A stretch of 64,000 nt of DNA from Paenibacillus terrae (GTDB taxonomy: Bacteria > Bacillota > Bacilli > Paenibacillales > Paenibacillaceae), in NCBI RefSeq assembly GCF_000943545.1, contig NZ_JTHP01000005.1:62001-126000 (forward strand), read 5' to 3'. The position numbers and the translations under genes are program-made. Shown here piece by piece: positions 1 to 9,164 of this stretch (its first letter is position 1; the number at the start of each line of letters is the position of its first letter). The notes below the pieces were generated by a model. It made no database searches. It worked only from the letters and a program-made list of their open reading frames with translations, and was not told the origin of the DNA.

Positions 1-2
1 TG

Positions 3-1553
3 ACAGGCGGCCAATTCGATTCCATTAACTCGGCACGCATCTACTTCGGTATGGCACAGCAGATGAAGCAGATTAAATCAAATGTCGACGCCTATGATGT
101 CAGTGTCGCCATAACGGGCATGAACGGCCGAAGCTTCTATTCCGACTCGTCCTACTGGCCGGTAACTGCGGAGGAGCTCAGGAACAATTTGATTACAGCC
201 CGAAGCGCGGCACAGCCGACACGACTTATGTATCAGCTGGATACTGATTTACTTCGTCAGCAAATGAATAATACCGGACAGAAACCCACACCCTATATTA
301 TCGCCTCCAGGGCATTCATGGAGCGAACTAGCGGTACGTTGTATGGCATGATCTACATTGCCATTCGCGAGCCCGAATTCCGCCGCTTCTATAACAACTT
401 CACAAGCAACGGCAATGATGTACTTATTTTGGATAAATCGGGACTCATTGTGTCGAGCAACCGTCAGGACCTGATCGGACAACACTCCCGTGAGCTGCTG
501 GGCTATGCGACAAAAATCAATGAGCAAGGGCTAAATTACATGAATGCGAACGTGATGAACAAGGAAAGTATCCTCCTTTCCAACTATATTCCTTCGTATG
601 ATTTTTACCTGGTTAACATGATTGACAGGCAAACCGCAATCGGACAAATTATTGACGTTAAATCTGTTGTATTGATCTGCATTGGCATCGTGCTGATTGC
701 TTTGTTGATCGTTTTTCTGATTTCCCGGCGTTTGATTCGTTCTTTGACTCGGCTGGTTAAGCAAATGTCGACTGTCCGCGAGAAAAATTTTGATAACTAT
801 CTCCCGGTAACGGGCAGCTATGAGGTCAGGCAGTTGAGTCATGCCTACAATTACATGCTGGATGAACTGAATGACTACATTCGTAAGCTGCTGGAGACGC
901 AAAAAGGACAACGGAATGCAGAGCTCGCTGCACTGCAACGGCAGATCAATCCGCATTTTCTGTACAATACACTGGCTTCGATCAAAATGCTGGTGCTCAA
1001 AGGAAACAAGGAAACCGCCGCTGAGACGATCAATGCGCTCATTTCCCTACTGCAAAATACAATCAGCAATGTGAGCGAAACGATCACCATCGAGCAGGAA
1101 ATGGCCAACATGCAAAATTATGTGTTCATTAACCATGTTCGCTACGGACAGCGGGTACAGGTGAATTATTTTGTATCGCCGGATTGTCTGGAGTACCATG
1201 TGCCCAAGCTGATTATTCAGCCTTTTATCGAAAACTCGTTTTTCCATGCATTTAATGAGAAAACCGCGGGTCACATCTATATACTGGTGTCCAAAACAGA
1301 CGATACATTAATCTGCGAGGTGGCCGATGACGGAGACGGTATGGATTTGGACGGGCATACGGCAAAGGACGGACTGCCCAATCCTAAAAGCAAGCGCCAA
1401 CTGTTCACTGGTATCGGCATCCAGAATGTACACAACCGCATTACCCTTCTTTATGGAGAAGAGTATGGCGTGACCATCTCCAGCAAAAAAGGCGAGGGTA
1501 CCAAAGTGAAAATGACACTGCCATTGATCGTAAAACCCGCCTCTCCTATCTAA
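3..1553 (+). CDS. YesM-type sensor histidine kinase, 5' truncated by the window edge
   Basis: The reading frame is open to the left edge, so the true start lies outside; only the C-terminal part of a roughly 580-600 residue family is present. The visible part has an extracytoplasmic sensor segment, one membrane segment (codons near 660-725, rich in I/L/V), a HAMP linker, then the His_kinase domain with the phosphoacceptor motif QINPHFLYNTL (codons near 940-970), and a HATPase_c domain with NSFFHAF, GDGMD and GIGIQNV boxes. This is the YesM/LytS class that usually works with an AraC-type YesN response regulator to switch on sugar-transport operons. The partner regulator is not in the window. 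It lies just upstream of an ABC importer and lacZ, which suggests control of that operon, but this is inferred from position. Confidence 0.93.
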   Translation, partial: TGGQFDSINSARIYFGMAQQMKQIKSNVDAYDVSVAITGMNGRSFYSDSSYWPVTAEELRNNLITARSAAQPTRLMYQLDTDLLRQQMNNTGQKPTPYIIASRAFMERTSGTLYGMIYIAIREPEFRRFYNNFTSNGNDVLILDKSGLIVSSNRQDLIGQHSRELLGYATKINEQGLNYMNANVMNKESILLSNYIPSYDFYLVNMIDRQTAIGQIIDVKSVVLICIGIVLIALLIVFLISRRLIRSLTRLVKQMSTVREKNFDNYLPVTGSYEVRQLSHAYNYMLDELNDYIRKLLETQKGQRNAELAALQRQINPHFLYNTLASIKMLVLKGNKETAAETINALISLLQNTISNVSETITIEQEMANMQNYVFINHVRYGQRVQVNYFVSPDCLEYHVPKLIIQPFIENSFFHAFNEKTAGHIYILVSKTDDTLICEVADDGDGMDLDGHTAKDGLPNPKSKRQLFTGIGIQNVHNRITLLYGEEYGVTISSKKGEGTKVKMTLPLIVKPASPI

Positions 1554-1566
1554 TAAAAATATAGGC

Positions 1567-1787
1567 TGAACTAAAGACAAAGAAGGTGGAACAAGAACGG
1601 AGTGGGCGGAATGGTGCTGTACAAGCGTAGCGGTCGCCTTAAAAGCTTTCTATAGGAAAGCTCACTTCGGAAGCATCGCCTATCCGGATTTTAACCTTAT
1701 ATAATTTGAATAAAGAAATCTGGATACAACAGCGATGGGAAGCACCATCCGACCGCGCAGTGGCGCTTCGTGTACAACTTTAGTTCA
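1567..1787. repeat. Long-hairpin dispersed repeat, copy 1
   Basis: The 221 bp begin and end with a perfect 10-bp inverted repeat (tgaactaaag at 1567-1576, its complement at 1778-1787). The two halves are imperfectly complementary, so the whole unit can fold into one long hairpin with a loop near 1693-1715. The inner part, from about 1597 to 1765, matches the reverse complement of 19362-19537 with most bases conserved in the stems and a variable loop. It sits in the gap after the kinase gene. It could be a non-autonomous mobile element or a structured RNA/terminator; no coding frame is seen in it. Confidence 0.8.
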
Positions 1788-1824
1788 ATCTAAAAAAAAT
1801 ACCTAAATCTAAAAAAAGCACAAA

Positions 1825-1838
1825 TGTAAGCGGTACCT
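1825..1838 (+). promoter_or_regulatory. cre-like site upstream of the sugar ABC operon
   Basis: The 14 bases TGTAAGCGGTACCT resemble the catabolite-responsive element consensus TGWAANCGNTNWCA with two mismatches near the end. It lies about 150 bp before the binding-protein start codon. Together with the second site at 1931-1943 it suggests CcpA control of the lactose-type operon. Recognised by eye only. Confidence 0.4.
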
Positions 1839-1930
1839 TTTTTGATAAATCATAATAATAAGACAAATCCGTATAAAGATATTCCTAACTGCCAGCAGAG
1901 CAAGGATGATAAACTAGATTCATAAACAAG

Positions 1931-1943
1931 GTAACCGCTTTCA
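1931..1943 (-). promoter_or_regulatory. cre-like site close to the binding-protein gene
   Basis: Read on the minus strand this is TGAAAGCGGTTAC, matching the cre consensus except for the final base. It lies about 45 bp before the ATG at 1988, where CcpA binding would overlap or follow a promoter and repress. No clear -35/-10 pair was assigned. Confidence 0.4.
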
Positions 1944-1987
1944 ATAAGTTTTAAATGATTATAAAAAAAGAGTAGGGGTTGAACGAA

Positions 1988-3277
1988 ATGAAAAAAATGA
2001 CTTTCCTTCTGCTGATCGCAAGCTTGATCTTGCTATCTGCATGTTCCAGCAATTCCGAGAAAGCCGCGACCACCACGGATTCCGGTAAGAAAGAAATCAC
2101 GGTCTGGGCTTGGGACCCGAACTTCAATATCGCGGCCCTAAAGCTGGCGAAAGATCGCTACGTCGCCAAACATCCTGATGTAAACGTAAACATTGTTGAA
2201 TATGCTCAAAATGATATCGTGCAAAAAATGAATGCCGGTCTTAACTCCGGTTCTACCAAAGGATTGCCTAACGTGGTTCTGATTGAGGATTACCGGGCAC
2301 AAAACTTCCTGCAAGCCTATCCTGATTCCTTCCATGATATGAGCAACTCGATCAAAGCATCCGACTTCGCCGATTATAAAATCGGACCGACCAGCTACAA
2401 CGGCAAGCAATACGGTGTTCCCTTCGACTCCGGTGTTATGGGTCTGTATGTAAGAACGGATTATTTGGAACAAGCTGGCTACAAAGTAGCTGACCTGACC
2501 AACATTGATTGGGACAAATTTATTGAAATCGGTAAAGCAGTAAAACAAAAAACAGGTAAAGATATGCTGACTCAAGATCCAAACGACCTCGGTCTGATCC
2601 GTGGTATGATCCAATCCGCAGGTTCATGGTACCTGAAAGAAGACGGTAAAACACCAAACCTGGCAGGTAATACAGCTCTGAAAGAAGCGCTCTTGACGTA
2701 CAAATCCTTGTTCGATGCGAACATTGTTAAAATGAATGCCGACTGGAGTCAATTCCTGGCAGCCTTTAATAGCGGTGCAGTTGCTTCCGTACCAACAGGT
2801 AACTGGATTACGCCTTCAATCAAAGCAGAAGCTTCACAATCGGGTAAATGGGCCGTTGTTCCTTTCCCTAAATTGAAAAATGTACCTGAATCCGTGAATG
2901 CTTCCAGCCTCGGCGGCAGCTCCTGGTATGTCCTGAATACAGACGGTCAAGATACCGCTGCTGATTTCCTGAAAGAAACATTCGGTTCAGATCAAGATCT
3001 ATATCAAGATATGCTGAGCAAAATTGGAATTGTCGGTTCATTAAACGCAGCTTCCAGCGGTAAAGCTTATGACGAGACAGATCCGTACTTCGGTGGCGAC
3101 AAAGTCTACAAGAAATTCGCAGAATGGACCAAACAAGTTCCAAAAGTCAATTATGGCATGCACACTTATGCAATTGAGGACATCATGACCGTTGAAATTC
3201 AAAACTACCTGAACGGCAAAGATGTAGACACAGTTCTGAAAGATGCTCAAGGACAAGCAGAAGCACAGCTTAAATAA
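1988..3277 (+). CDS. ABC sugar transporter, solute-binding lipoprotein
   Basis: This is an extracellular family 1 solute-binding protein of about 429 residues. The N-terminus has a charged start (MKKM), a hydrophobic stretch and a lipobox LLSAC, so the mature protein is a lipid-anchored receptor outside the membrane. A frame could start at TTG 1979, but AGGGG at 1974-1978 is correctly spaced for the ATG at 1988, which also gives a normal signal peptide. It is followed by two permease genes and a beta-galactosidase, so the ligand is probably a galactoside such as lactose or a galacto-oligosaccharide (inference). No ATPase gene is nearby, as is usual in this group, where a shared MsmX-type ATPase energises many importers. 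Confidence 0.93.
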   Translation: MKKMTFLLLIASLILLSACSSNSEKAATTTDSGKKEITVWAWDPNFNIAALKLAKDRYVAKHPDVNVNIVEYAQNDIVQKMNAGLNSGSTKGLPNVVLIEDYRAQNFLQAYPDSFHDMSNSIKASDFADYKIGPTSYNGKQYGVPFDSGVMGLYVRTDYLEQAGYKVADLTNIDWDKFIEIGKAVKQKTGKDMLTQDPNDLGLIRGMIQSAGSWYLKEDGKTPNLAGNTALKEALLTYKSLFDANIVKMNADWSQFLAAFNSGAVASVPTGNWITPSIKAEASQSGKWAVVPFPKLKNVPESVNASSLGGSSWYVLNTDGQDTAADFLKETFGSDQDLYQDMLSKIGIVGSLNAASSGKAYDETDPYFGGDKVYKKFAEWTKQVPKVNYGMHTYAIEDIMTVEIQNYLNGKDVDTVLKDAQGQAEAQLK

Positions 3278-3321
3278 GACAGTCCATCTAGCCAAGGCTA
3301 AACAATAAAACGATAAGCACT

Positions 3322-3353
3322 TAAAACCTTGGGCTTGCGAGTTCAAGGTTTTA
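3322..3353 (+). terminator. Hairpin between binding protein and first permease
   Basis: A perfect 10-bp stem (taaaaccttg at 3322-3331 with its complement at 3344-3353) has a 12-nt loop and no proper U-run. In ABC operons such intergenic hairpins often protect the upstream message or partly terminate, giving more binding protein than permease. Confidence 0.55.
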
Positions 3354-3373
3354 ATGCTGCATAGGGAGTTGAT

Positions 3374-4276
3374 ATGGTTATGAAGACAGCCACACCCAAA
3401 ATGACGACATCGCGTTTCAAGGCAGGTATGACAGGATGGTTGTTCATATCCATCGCAGTGATCATGATTGCAGCCTTTTATTTCTACCCGATGATCCAGG
3501 CACTTATCTTGTCCTTCAAGACAGGCACGGGGTCTAATCTGACCTTCAACGGCATTGATAACTACAAGCGTCTGTTCACAGATAGCATGTTTATAACCGC
3601 CGTGAAGAACACGTTTATCTATTTGATTTTCCAGGTGCCATTGATGGTGATTCTGGCTCTGTTCATTTCGGTATTGCTAAATGATAAAAATCTTAAATTC
3701 AAGGGCTTTTTCCGCACAGCCATCTTCTTGCCTTGTATTACATCGCTGGTAGCCTATTCCGTTGTGTTCAAGTATTTGTTCTCGGCTGACGGTCTGGTAA
3801 ACTCCTTATTGCTGAATCTACATGTGATTGGCACGCCGATCCAATGGATTACAGACCCTTTCTGGGCCAAGGTTACGATTATTATTGCGATCACATGGCG
3901 CTGGACCGGCTACAATATGATCTTTTACTTGTCTGGTCTCCAGAATATTGACAGCTCCATCTATGAAGCGGCCCGTATTGACGGTGCTTCCCCTATTCGA
4001 CAGTTTTTCAACATTACGGTTCCACTGCTTAAGCCGATTATCCTGTTCACCTCGATTACATCGACGATTGGTACACTCCAGCTCTTTGATGAAATCATGA
4101 ATATTACCAAGGGTGGGCCGGGGAACGCGACATCTTCTATTTCGCAATATATCTACAACCTGTCCTTCAAGTATTCATCCGACTTTGGTTATGCGGCGAC
4201 CGTATCCTACTCCATCGTCATTATGATCATTATCTTGTCGATCATCCAGTTCAAAGTGGCAGGTGAGAAAAAATGA
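3374..4276 (+). CDS. ABC sugar transporter permease, MalF/LacF type
   Basis: The protein has 300 residues with six predicted membrane segments, starting at residues 18-38 (FISIAVIMIAAFYFYPMIQA). The EAA loop that docks the ATPase is present around YEAARIDGASPIRQFFNITVPLLKP. The ribosome site AGGGAG lies at 3363-3368; the ATG at 3380 is an equally possible start. It forms the inner-membrane channel with the next gene, which it overlaps by 4 bases (ATGA), a sign of translational coupling. Confidence 0.93.
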   Translation: MVMKTATPKMTTSRFKAGMTGWLFISIAVIMIAAFYFYPMIQALILSFKTGTGSNLTFNGIDNYKRLFTDSMFITAVKNTFIYLIFQVPLMVILALFISVLLNDKNLKFKGFFRTAIFLPCITSLVAYSVVFKYLFSADGLVNSLLLNLHVIGTPIQWITDPFWAKVTIIIAITWRWTGYNMIFYLSGLQNIDSSIYEAARIDGASPIRQFFNITVPLLKPIILFTSITSTIGTLQLFDEIMNITKGGPGNATSSISQYIYNLSFKYSSDFGYAATVSYSIVIMIIILSIIQFKVAGEKK

Positions 4277-5097
4277 TGAAAACGAAAAGATTATTTACGT
4301 ATGCCTTTCTGATCATTATATCGTTCGTTTCGATTTTCCCGTTCCTGTGGATGCTATCCAGCGCCACCAACCTGTCGGTTGATGTGACGAAGGGCAGACT
4401 CCTGCCTGGCTCTCATCTGATGGATAATATACACAATCTACTGGAAAAAGTGGATATCGTTACTGCGCTGAGTAATTCAGCGAAAATCTCGATTTCCACG
4501 ACACTGCTGGCGATGCTGATTGCCTCTCTGGCAGGCTATGGCTTTGAAATTTACAAAAGTAAAGCCAAGGATATTGTCTTCAATATCCTGCTGATGTCTA
4601 TGATGATTCCGTTTGCGGCGATCATGATCCCGCTCTATCGGATGTTCGGCAGTATCTCCAATACACTGCCTTGGATCGGTATTGATACACTTTCGTCTGT
4701 CGTCATTCCGACGGTGACTACGGCGTTTCTGATCTTCTTTTTCCGTCAAAGCACCAAGATGTTTCCGAAGGACTTGCTGGAAGCTGGTCGTATGGACGGA
4801 TTGTCCGAGCTGGGTCTGTTCTTCCGGGTGTATATGCCTACGATGAAAACAACCTATGCCGCTGCCGCTATCATCACGTTCATGTCGAGTTGGAATAACT
4901 ATCTCTGGCCTCTGATCGTGTTGCAAACGCCTGAAAATCAAACGATTCCATTGTTGATTTCGAACCTCGGCTCCGGCTATGCACCAGATTATGGTGTGAT
5001 TATGATCGCTATCGTCCTGTCCACGTTGCCGACTGCACTGGTATTTTTCCTGATGCAGAAGCATTTTGTAGCGGGTATGGTAGGCTCGGTAAAATAA
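4273..5097 (+). CDS. ABC sugar transporter permease, MalG/LacG type
   Basis: The 274-residue protein has about six membrane segments and the EAA motif near LLEAGRMDGLSELGLFFRVY. It overlaps the upstream permease by 4 bases and is the second half of the heterodimeric channel. The C-terminus (QKHFVAGMVGSVK) is the usual one for this family. Followed after a 56-base gap by the beta-galactosidase gene. Confidence 0.93.
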   Translation: MMKTKRLFTYAFLIIISFVSIFPFLWMLSSATNLSVDVTKGRLLPGSHLMDNIHNLLEKVDIVTALSNSAKISISTTLLAMLIASLAGYGFEIYKSKAKDIVFNILLMSMMIPFAAIMIPLYRMFGSISNTLPWIGIDTLSSVVIPTVTTAFLIFFFRQSTKMFPKDLLEAGRMDGLSELGLFFRVYMPTMKTTYAAAAIITFMSSWNNYLWPLIVLQTPENQTIPLLISNLGSGYAPDYGVIMIAIVLSTLPTALVFFLMQKHFVAGMVGSVK

Positions 5098-5153
5098 CGG
5101 ATTCGCTGTTGTGAAATCCCTTCATTTTAATTTAAAAATAAGGAGTGTTCGCC

Positions 5154-8100
5154 TTGACCATCCACACCCCCAGCCTGGATTGGCTAACCGACGTAACCAA
5201 GTTTGCAGTACATCGTCTGCCTGCCTATTCCGATCATAAATATTACGCTACACTTCAGGAAGCGGAACGCCAGGCCGATATGGTCTGGCGTCATAGCCTG
5301 AATGGTAGCTGGAAGTTCAACTATGCTACGAACCCGGCCAGCCGTCCGGTTGAGTTCCATGCCCCTGATTTCGAATACGGCGGCTGGAGCGACATTCAGG
5401 TACCGGGTCATATTCAGACGCAAGGCTTCGGCCAAATGCAGTACGTGAATACGATGTATCCGTGGGACGGACATTCGGACGTTCGCCCACCACATATTCC
5501 GGAAGATCACAACCCGGTCGGGAGCTATATCAAAAGCTTTGTTTTGCCGGAACATATGGCTTCTGACACGCAGCCTGTGTTCATTTCTTTTCAAGGCGTC
5601 GAGTCGGCTTTCTATGTGTGGTTGAACGGGCAATTTGTCGGGTACAGTGAGGACAGCTTTACACCGTCCGATTTTGAATTGACACCGTTCCTGCAAGCAG
5701 GCGAAAACAAGCTGGCGGTTGAGGTATATCAGAGAAGTACGGGAGCATGGCTGGAGGATCAGGATTTCTGGCGTTTTTCCGGTATTTTCAGAGACGTATA
5801 TCTGTACACCATCCCGTCTGTTCACGTACGTGATCTGCATGCCAAGGCCGGTCTGGACGCCTCGTATACGCAGGGCCTTCTGGAGCTGGAGCTGACCTTG
5901 GAAAAAGCAGTAGCAGCCTATGCAGCCGTCGATGTCAAAGATGCTGTGGGCCAGATTGTAGCTTCTTTGAAGGCGGATTTTACAGATGGCAAGGCTTCGC
6001 TGTCAGCAACACTGGATCAAGTCCAGCGCTGGAGCGCCGAAAAGCCTTACCTGTACACGTTGTTCATCCAAATTCACGAGCCGGACGGGACACTGGTGGA
6101 GGTCATTCCGCAGAAGATTGGCTTCCGCAAGTTTGAGCTGATCAACAAGGTGATGCATCTGAACGGCAAGCGGATCGTCTTCAAAGGCGTGAACCGCCAT
6201 GAATTCAACGCTCGCACCGGACGTGCGATTTCTCGTGAAGATATGCTATGGGATATTCGTACGCTCAAGCAAAACAATATGAACGCGGTTCGCACCTCTC
6301 ACTATCCGAACCAGACTCTGTGGTATGAGCTGTGTGATGAGTACGGGGTGTATGTGATTGACGAAATGAATCTGGAAACACACGGCTCCTGGCAAAAGCT
6401 TGGCGCAGTCGAGCCTTCGTGGAATATTCCAGCCAATCTTCCTGAGTGGCAGGATATCGTTATGGATCGCGCCATTTCCATGCTGGAACGGGACAAAAAC
6501 CATGCGTCCATCCTGATCTGGTCCTGCGGCAATGAGTCCTATGCGGGTGAAGTGCTGCGGAATGTAGCCAATTATTTCAGAGCCACCGACCCGAGCCGTC
6601 TGGTGCACTACGAAGGCGTATTCCACAACCGCACGTACGATGATGCCAGCGATATGGAGAGCCGGATGTACGCCAAGCCCGCAGATATCGAGCAGTATTT
6701 GAACGACAATCCGCAAAAGCCGTATATCAGTTGCGAATACATGCATGCGATGGGTAATTCCGTAGGCGGTATGCACAAGTATACAGAGCTGGAGAACAAA
6801 TACGAGCTGTATCAGGGCGGCTTTATTTGGGATTATATTGATCAGGCGGTCATGAAAAAAGATCGCTATGGACGCGAGTACCTCGCTATCGGCGGCGACT
6901 TTGACGACCGGGCCACAGACTATGGATTCTGTACGGACGGAATCGTCTATGCGGACCGGAAGGTTTCACCGAAGATGCAGGAGGTCAAATTCCTGTACCA
7001 AAATCTGAAGCTCACGCCGGATCGCACAGGCGTGACGATTCGCAATGAAAATCTGTTCGAGGGAACGGATGACTACGAGCTGGTACACAGCCTGCTTCAT
7101 GAAGGCCACGAAATCGCACGGAACGTAATTCATGTGGATGTAGCGGCACAGACAGAAGCTCATATTCCGTTGACGCTGACAGATACGGCTGGAATAGACG
7201 CGCCTGGTGAATATGTTATTCACACGTCTCTGGTCTTGAAAGAAGCTACGCTCTGGGCGGAGGCCGGATATGAAGTAGCCTTTGGACAGCATATTTTCAT
7301 CGTGGAAGATACACGTCCACAGACTGTTCCTGCTGGCAGCATTCGAGTCGTGCATGGCGATGTAAACATCGGCGTTCACGGTGCAGATTTTAGTATCATG
7401 TTCTCCAAAGGAGCAGGCAGCCTGACTTCACTGCGCTACGCTGGACGCGAGATGATCGCCATTCCTCCTGCCCCATTGTTCTGGCGTGCAACCACGGACA
7501 ATGACAGAGGTGTAGCGCTTGGGTTTGAAGCGGGCGGTTGGTTTGCTGCGAGTCTAACACGCAGATGCGTGGGGATTGAAGTCACGGAGGAGCAAACTGA
7601 TCACGTAACCGTTACGTTCCGCTATACACTGAGCATTCATGCAGACGTACGGGTAGCAGTGGCATATACCGTCTTTGCCGATGGCAGCCTGAAAGTGAAA
7701 TCCACTTATGAAGGCGTATCCGGGTTGCCTAACCTGCCGATCTTTGCTCTTTCTTTCAAGGTTCCAGCAGACTACCGCCATTTGGACTGGTACGCCATGG
7801 GACCAGAGGAAAACTATATCGACCGGGCCTTCGGAGCAAGACTCGGCGTATTCCACAACGAAGCAGCGGACAACGTATCCGGTTATGTCGTGCCACAGGA
7901 ATCCGGTAACCGTACAGGCGTACGCCGTGTCGATATTACTGACGATTCTCAGCGAGGTATTCGTATAACTGCACCTGCAACCGCGCCTGTGGAATGCAAT
8001 ATTTCACCGTACACAGCGTTCGAGCTGGAAAGTGCATACCATCAGTATGAGCTGCCCAACGTCTACTACACCGTCGTCACGGTGGCTGGCAAGCAAATGG

Positions 8101-8201
8101 GTGTCGGCGGCGACGATAGCTGGGGCGCTCCCGTACACGAGGAATACCAAATTGCAGCCGATCAGAAGCTGGAGTTTGAGTTTACCGTGCAACGGGTGTA
8201 A
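5154..8201 (+). CDS. lacZ: Beta-galactosidase, glycoside hydrolase family 2
   Basis: This is a full-length LacZ-type enzyme of 1015 residues that hydrolyses beta-galactosides in the cytoplasm. Domain order is the sugar-binding jelly roll (residues about 45-220), an Ig-like domain, the TIM barrel (about 330-620), and the C-terminal small and beta-sandwich domains. The acid/base is Glu461 in WSCGNES and the nucleophile Glu528 in SCEYMHAMGN, numbered from the TTG at 5154. That TTG is chosen because AAGGAG at 5140-5145 is 8 bases before it, whereas the in-frame GTG at 5145 lies inside the ribosome site. It is the last gene of the importer operon. No signal peptide is present, in line with import of intact disaccharide. 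Confidence 0.95.
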   Translation: MTIHTPSLDWLTDVTKFAVHRLPAYSDHKYYATLQEAERQADMVWRHSLNGSWKFNYATNPASRPVEFHAPDFEYGGWSDIQVPGHIQTQGFGQMQYVNTMYPWDGHSDVRPPHIPEDHNPVGSYIKSFVLPEHMASDTQPVFISFQGVESAFYVWLNGQFVGYSEDSFTPSDFELTPFLQAGENKLAVEVYQRSTGAWLEDQDFWRFSGIFRDVYLYTIPSVHVRDLHAKAGLDASYTQGLLELELTLEKAVAAYAAVDVKDAVGQIVASLKADFTDGKASLSATLDQVQRWSAEKPYLYTLFIQIHEPDGTLVEVIPQKIGFRKFELINKVMHLNGKRIVFKGVNRHEFNARTGRAISREDMLWDIRTLKQNNMNAVRTSHYPNQTLWYELCDEYGVYVIDEMNLETHGSWQKLGAVEPSWNIPANLPEWQDIVMDRAISMLERDKNHASILIWSCGNESYAGEVLRNVANYFRATDPSRLVHYEGVFHNRTYDDASDMESRMYAKPADIEQYLNDNPQKPYISCEYMHAMGNSVGGMHKYTELENKYELYQGGFIWDYIDQAVMKKDRYGREYLAIGGDFDDRATDYGFCTDGIVYADRKVSPKMQEVKFLYQNLKLTPDRTGVTIRNENLFEGTDDYELVHSLLHEGHEIARNVIHVDVAAQTEAHIPLTLTDTAGIDAPGEYVIHTSLVLKEATLWAEAGYEVAFGQHIFIVEDTRPQTVPAGSIRVVHGDVNIGVHGADFSIMFSKGAGSLTSLRYAGREMIAIPPAPLFWRATTDNDRGVALGFEAGGWFAASLTRRCVGIEVTEEQTDHVTVTFRYTLSIHADVRVAVAYTVFADGSLKVKSTYEGVSGLPNLPIFALSFKVPADYRHLDWYAMGPEENYIDRAFGARLGVFHNEAADNVSGYVVPQESGNRTGVRRVDITDDSQRGIRITAPATAPVECNISPYTAFELESAYHQYELPNVYYTVVTVAGKQMGVGGDDSWGAPVHEEYQIAADQKLEFEFTVQRV

Positions 8202-8248
8202 ATAAGTTCACCGCATAGATAATCAGGATCATCATTATGCAACAAGCT

Positions 8249-8293
8249 AAGCCCTTCCGGCTTCTCACGAGAGGAGCATCGGAAGGGCTTTTG
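8249..8293 (+). terminator. Rho-independent terminator of the lacZ operon
   Basis: The stem aagcccttccg pairs with cggaagggctt and is followed by a T-run. It lies about 50 bp after the lacZ stop. Confidence 0.85.
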
Positions 8294-8311
8294 TAATTCA
8301 AATAGCTGTCC

Positions 8312-8398
8312 AGTGAAAATAAAGTCTTAGACTGCCGCTGTTGTCATTCAACTAACGTATCCCGTTAGTTGAGCCATAAATCATAGATTATTTTCACT
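8312..8398. repeat. 87-bp terminal-inverted-repeat element, copy A
   Basis: Perfect 11-bp inverted ends (agtgaaaataa at 8312-8322 and its complement at 8388-8398) enclose an inner palindrome (tcaactaacg ... cgttagttga near 8347-8372). The left 60 bases recur in reverse orientation at about 33337-33400. Small size, terminal repeats and dispersal suggest a MITE-like element. It ends 8 bp from the stop of the acetyltransferase gene. Confidence 0.65.
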
Positions 8399-8406
8399 TT
8401 GGGAAA

Positions 8407-8949
8407 CTAGATATCCTCTGACGGATTTATAATCGCCAGAACCTGATGATCCTCCCACTCTCCGTTGATCTTTACGTTGCTTCGAGAGATGCCTTCTTTG
8501 TGAAAGCCAGCCTTCTCAAGCACACGGATTGATCCTGGATTCCGAGGAGAGGCTTCCCCGACGATCCGGTGAAACTTTAGCTCATCGAAAGCGTAACGCA
8601 CCGCCTGCTTCACCGCCTCCGTCATATAGCCCTTGCCGTTATAAGCTTGGTCTAGGTCGAATCCGATCATACAGCTCTGAAGCGGTCCCCTCACCACAAA
8701 AGATAGCCCTATGCTGCCTATAATCCGGTCGCCCTCCTTGTGGCATACCACGAAGGAATATCTCCGATCCTCCATCATGTCGGCCTTGCTCGTAATAATC
8801 TTCTGGAGCTGGTGCTCCTCCGTATAGTACTCTTCTAGATTGCTTGGCGAAAACTTCTCAAACAACTCCCGATTGCGCTTGTACATTGCTGTTAATTCTG
8901 CGGCGTCCGCCTCCTCAGAGAACCGGACGTATATTCGCTGCTCCGACAT
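8407..8949 (-). CDS. GNAT-family N-acetyltransferase, RimJ/RimL-like
   Basis: The protein has about 180 residues with the GNAT fold: a cofactor-binding stretch around GFDLDQAYNGKGYMTEAVKQAVRYAF and the C-terminal box NPGSIRVLEKAGFHKEG. Close relatives acetylate the N-terminal amine of ribosomal proteins or small amines such as antibiotics; the substrate here is unknown. The ATG at 8949 (MSEQ) is preferred because AAGGA lies 8 bases before it; the in-frame ATG at 8958 overlaps that site. Single gene, convergent with lacZ. Confidence 0.85.
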   Translation of the reverse strand: MSEQRIYVRFSEEADAAELTAMYKRNRELFEKFSPSNLEEYYTEEHQLQKIITSKADMMEDRRYSFVVCHKEGDRIIGSIGLSFVVRGPLQSCMIGFDLDQAYNGKGYMTEAVKQAVRYAFDELKFHRIVGEASPRNPGSIRVLEKAGFHKEGISRSNVKINGEWEDHQVLAIINPSEDI

Positions 8950-9066
8950 CTGCACCATCCTTCATTACTATGATATTGAGAGAATTATATCACAGGATGA
9001 AGATTCGGTAATTGATTCGATAAGTGGTGTATATTAGGATCATTTTATTAATAACTCCAAAAAAAC

Positions 9067-9102
9067 AAAGTAGGAAAGGAGTCGCAGCTCCTTTCCTACT
9101 TT
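9067..9102 (-). terminator. Terminator of the alpha-mannoside PTS operon
   Basis: A perfect 15-bp stem (aaagtaggaaaggag and its complement) with a 6-nt loop is followed on the minus strand by gttttttt. It is downstream of the PRD regulator, the last gene of the operon. Confidence 0.88.
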
Positions 9103-9164
9103 ATAACAGCCCCTTTGGGGTCCCTTTTTTCGTTTCATATGAAAGAGGATGATGTGTTCAGCCC

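Larger units (their letters stand above)
1554..1987. other. Noncoding gap between the kinase and ABC operon
   Basis: This gap of about 430 bp has no credible gene. It contains the long-hairpin repeat at 1567-1787, an AT-rich stretch (1790-1970) likely to hold the operon promoter, two cre-like sites, and the ribosome site AGGGG at 1974-1978. Confidence 0.7.

Noticed and set aside
5184-7856. Several long antisense frames within lacZ
   Set aside because: They lack ribosome sites and family features and are explained by codon bias of the real gene.
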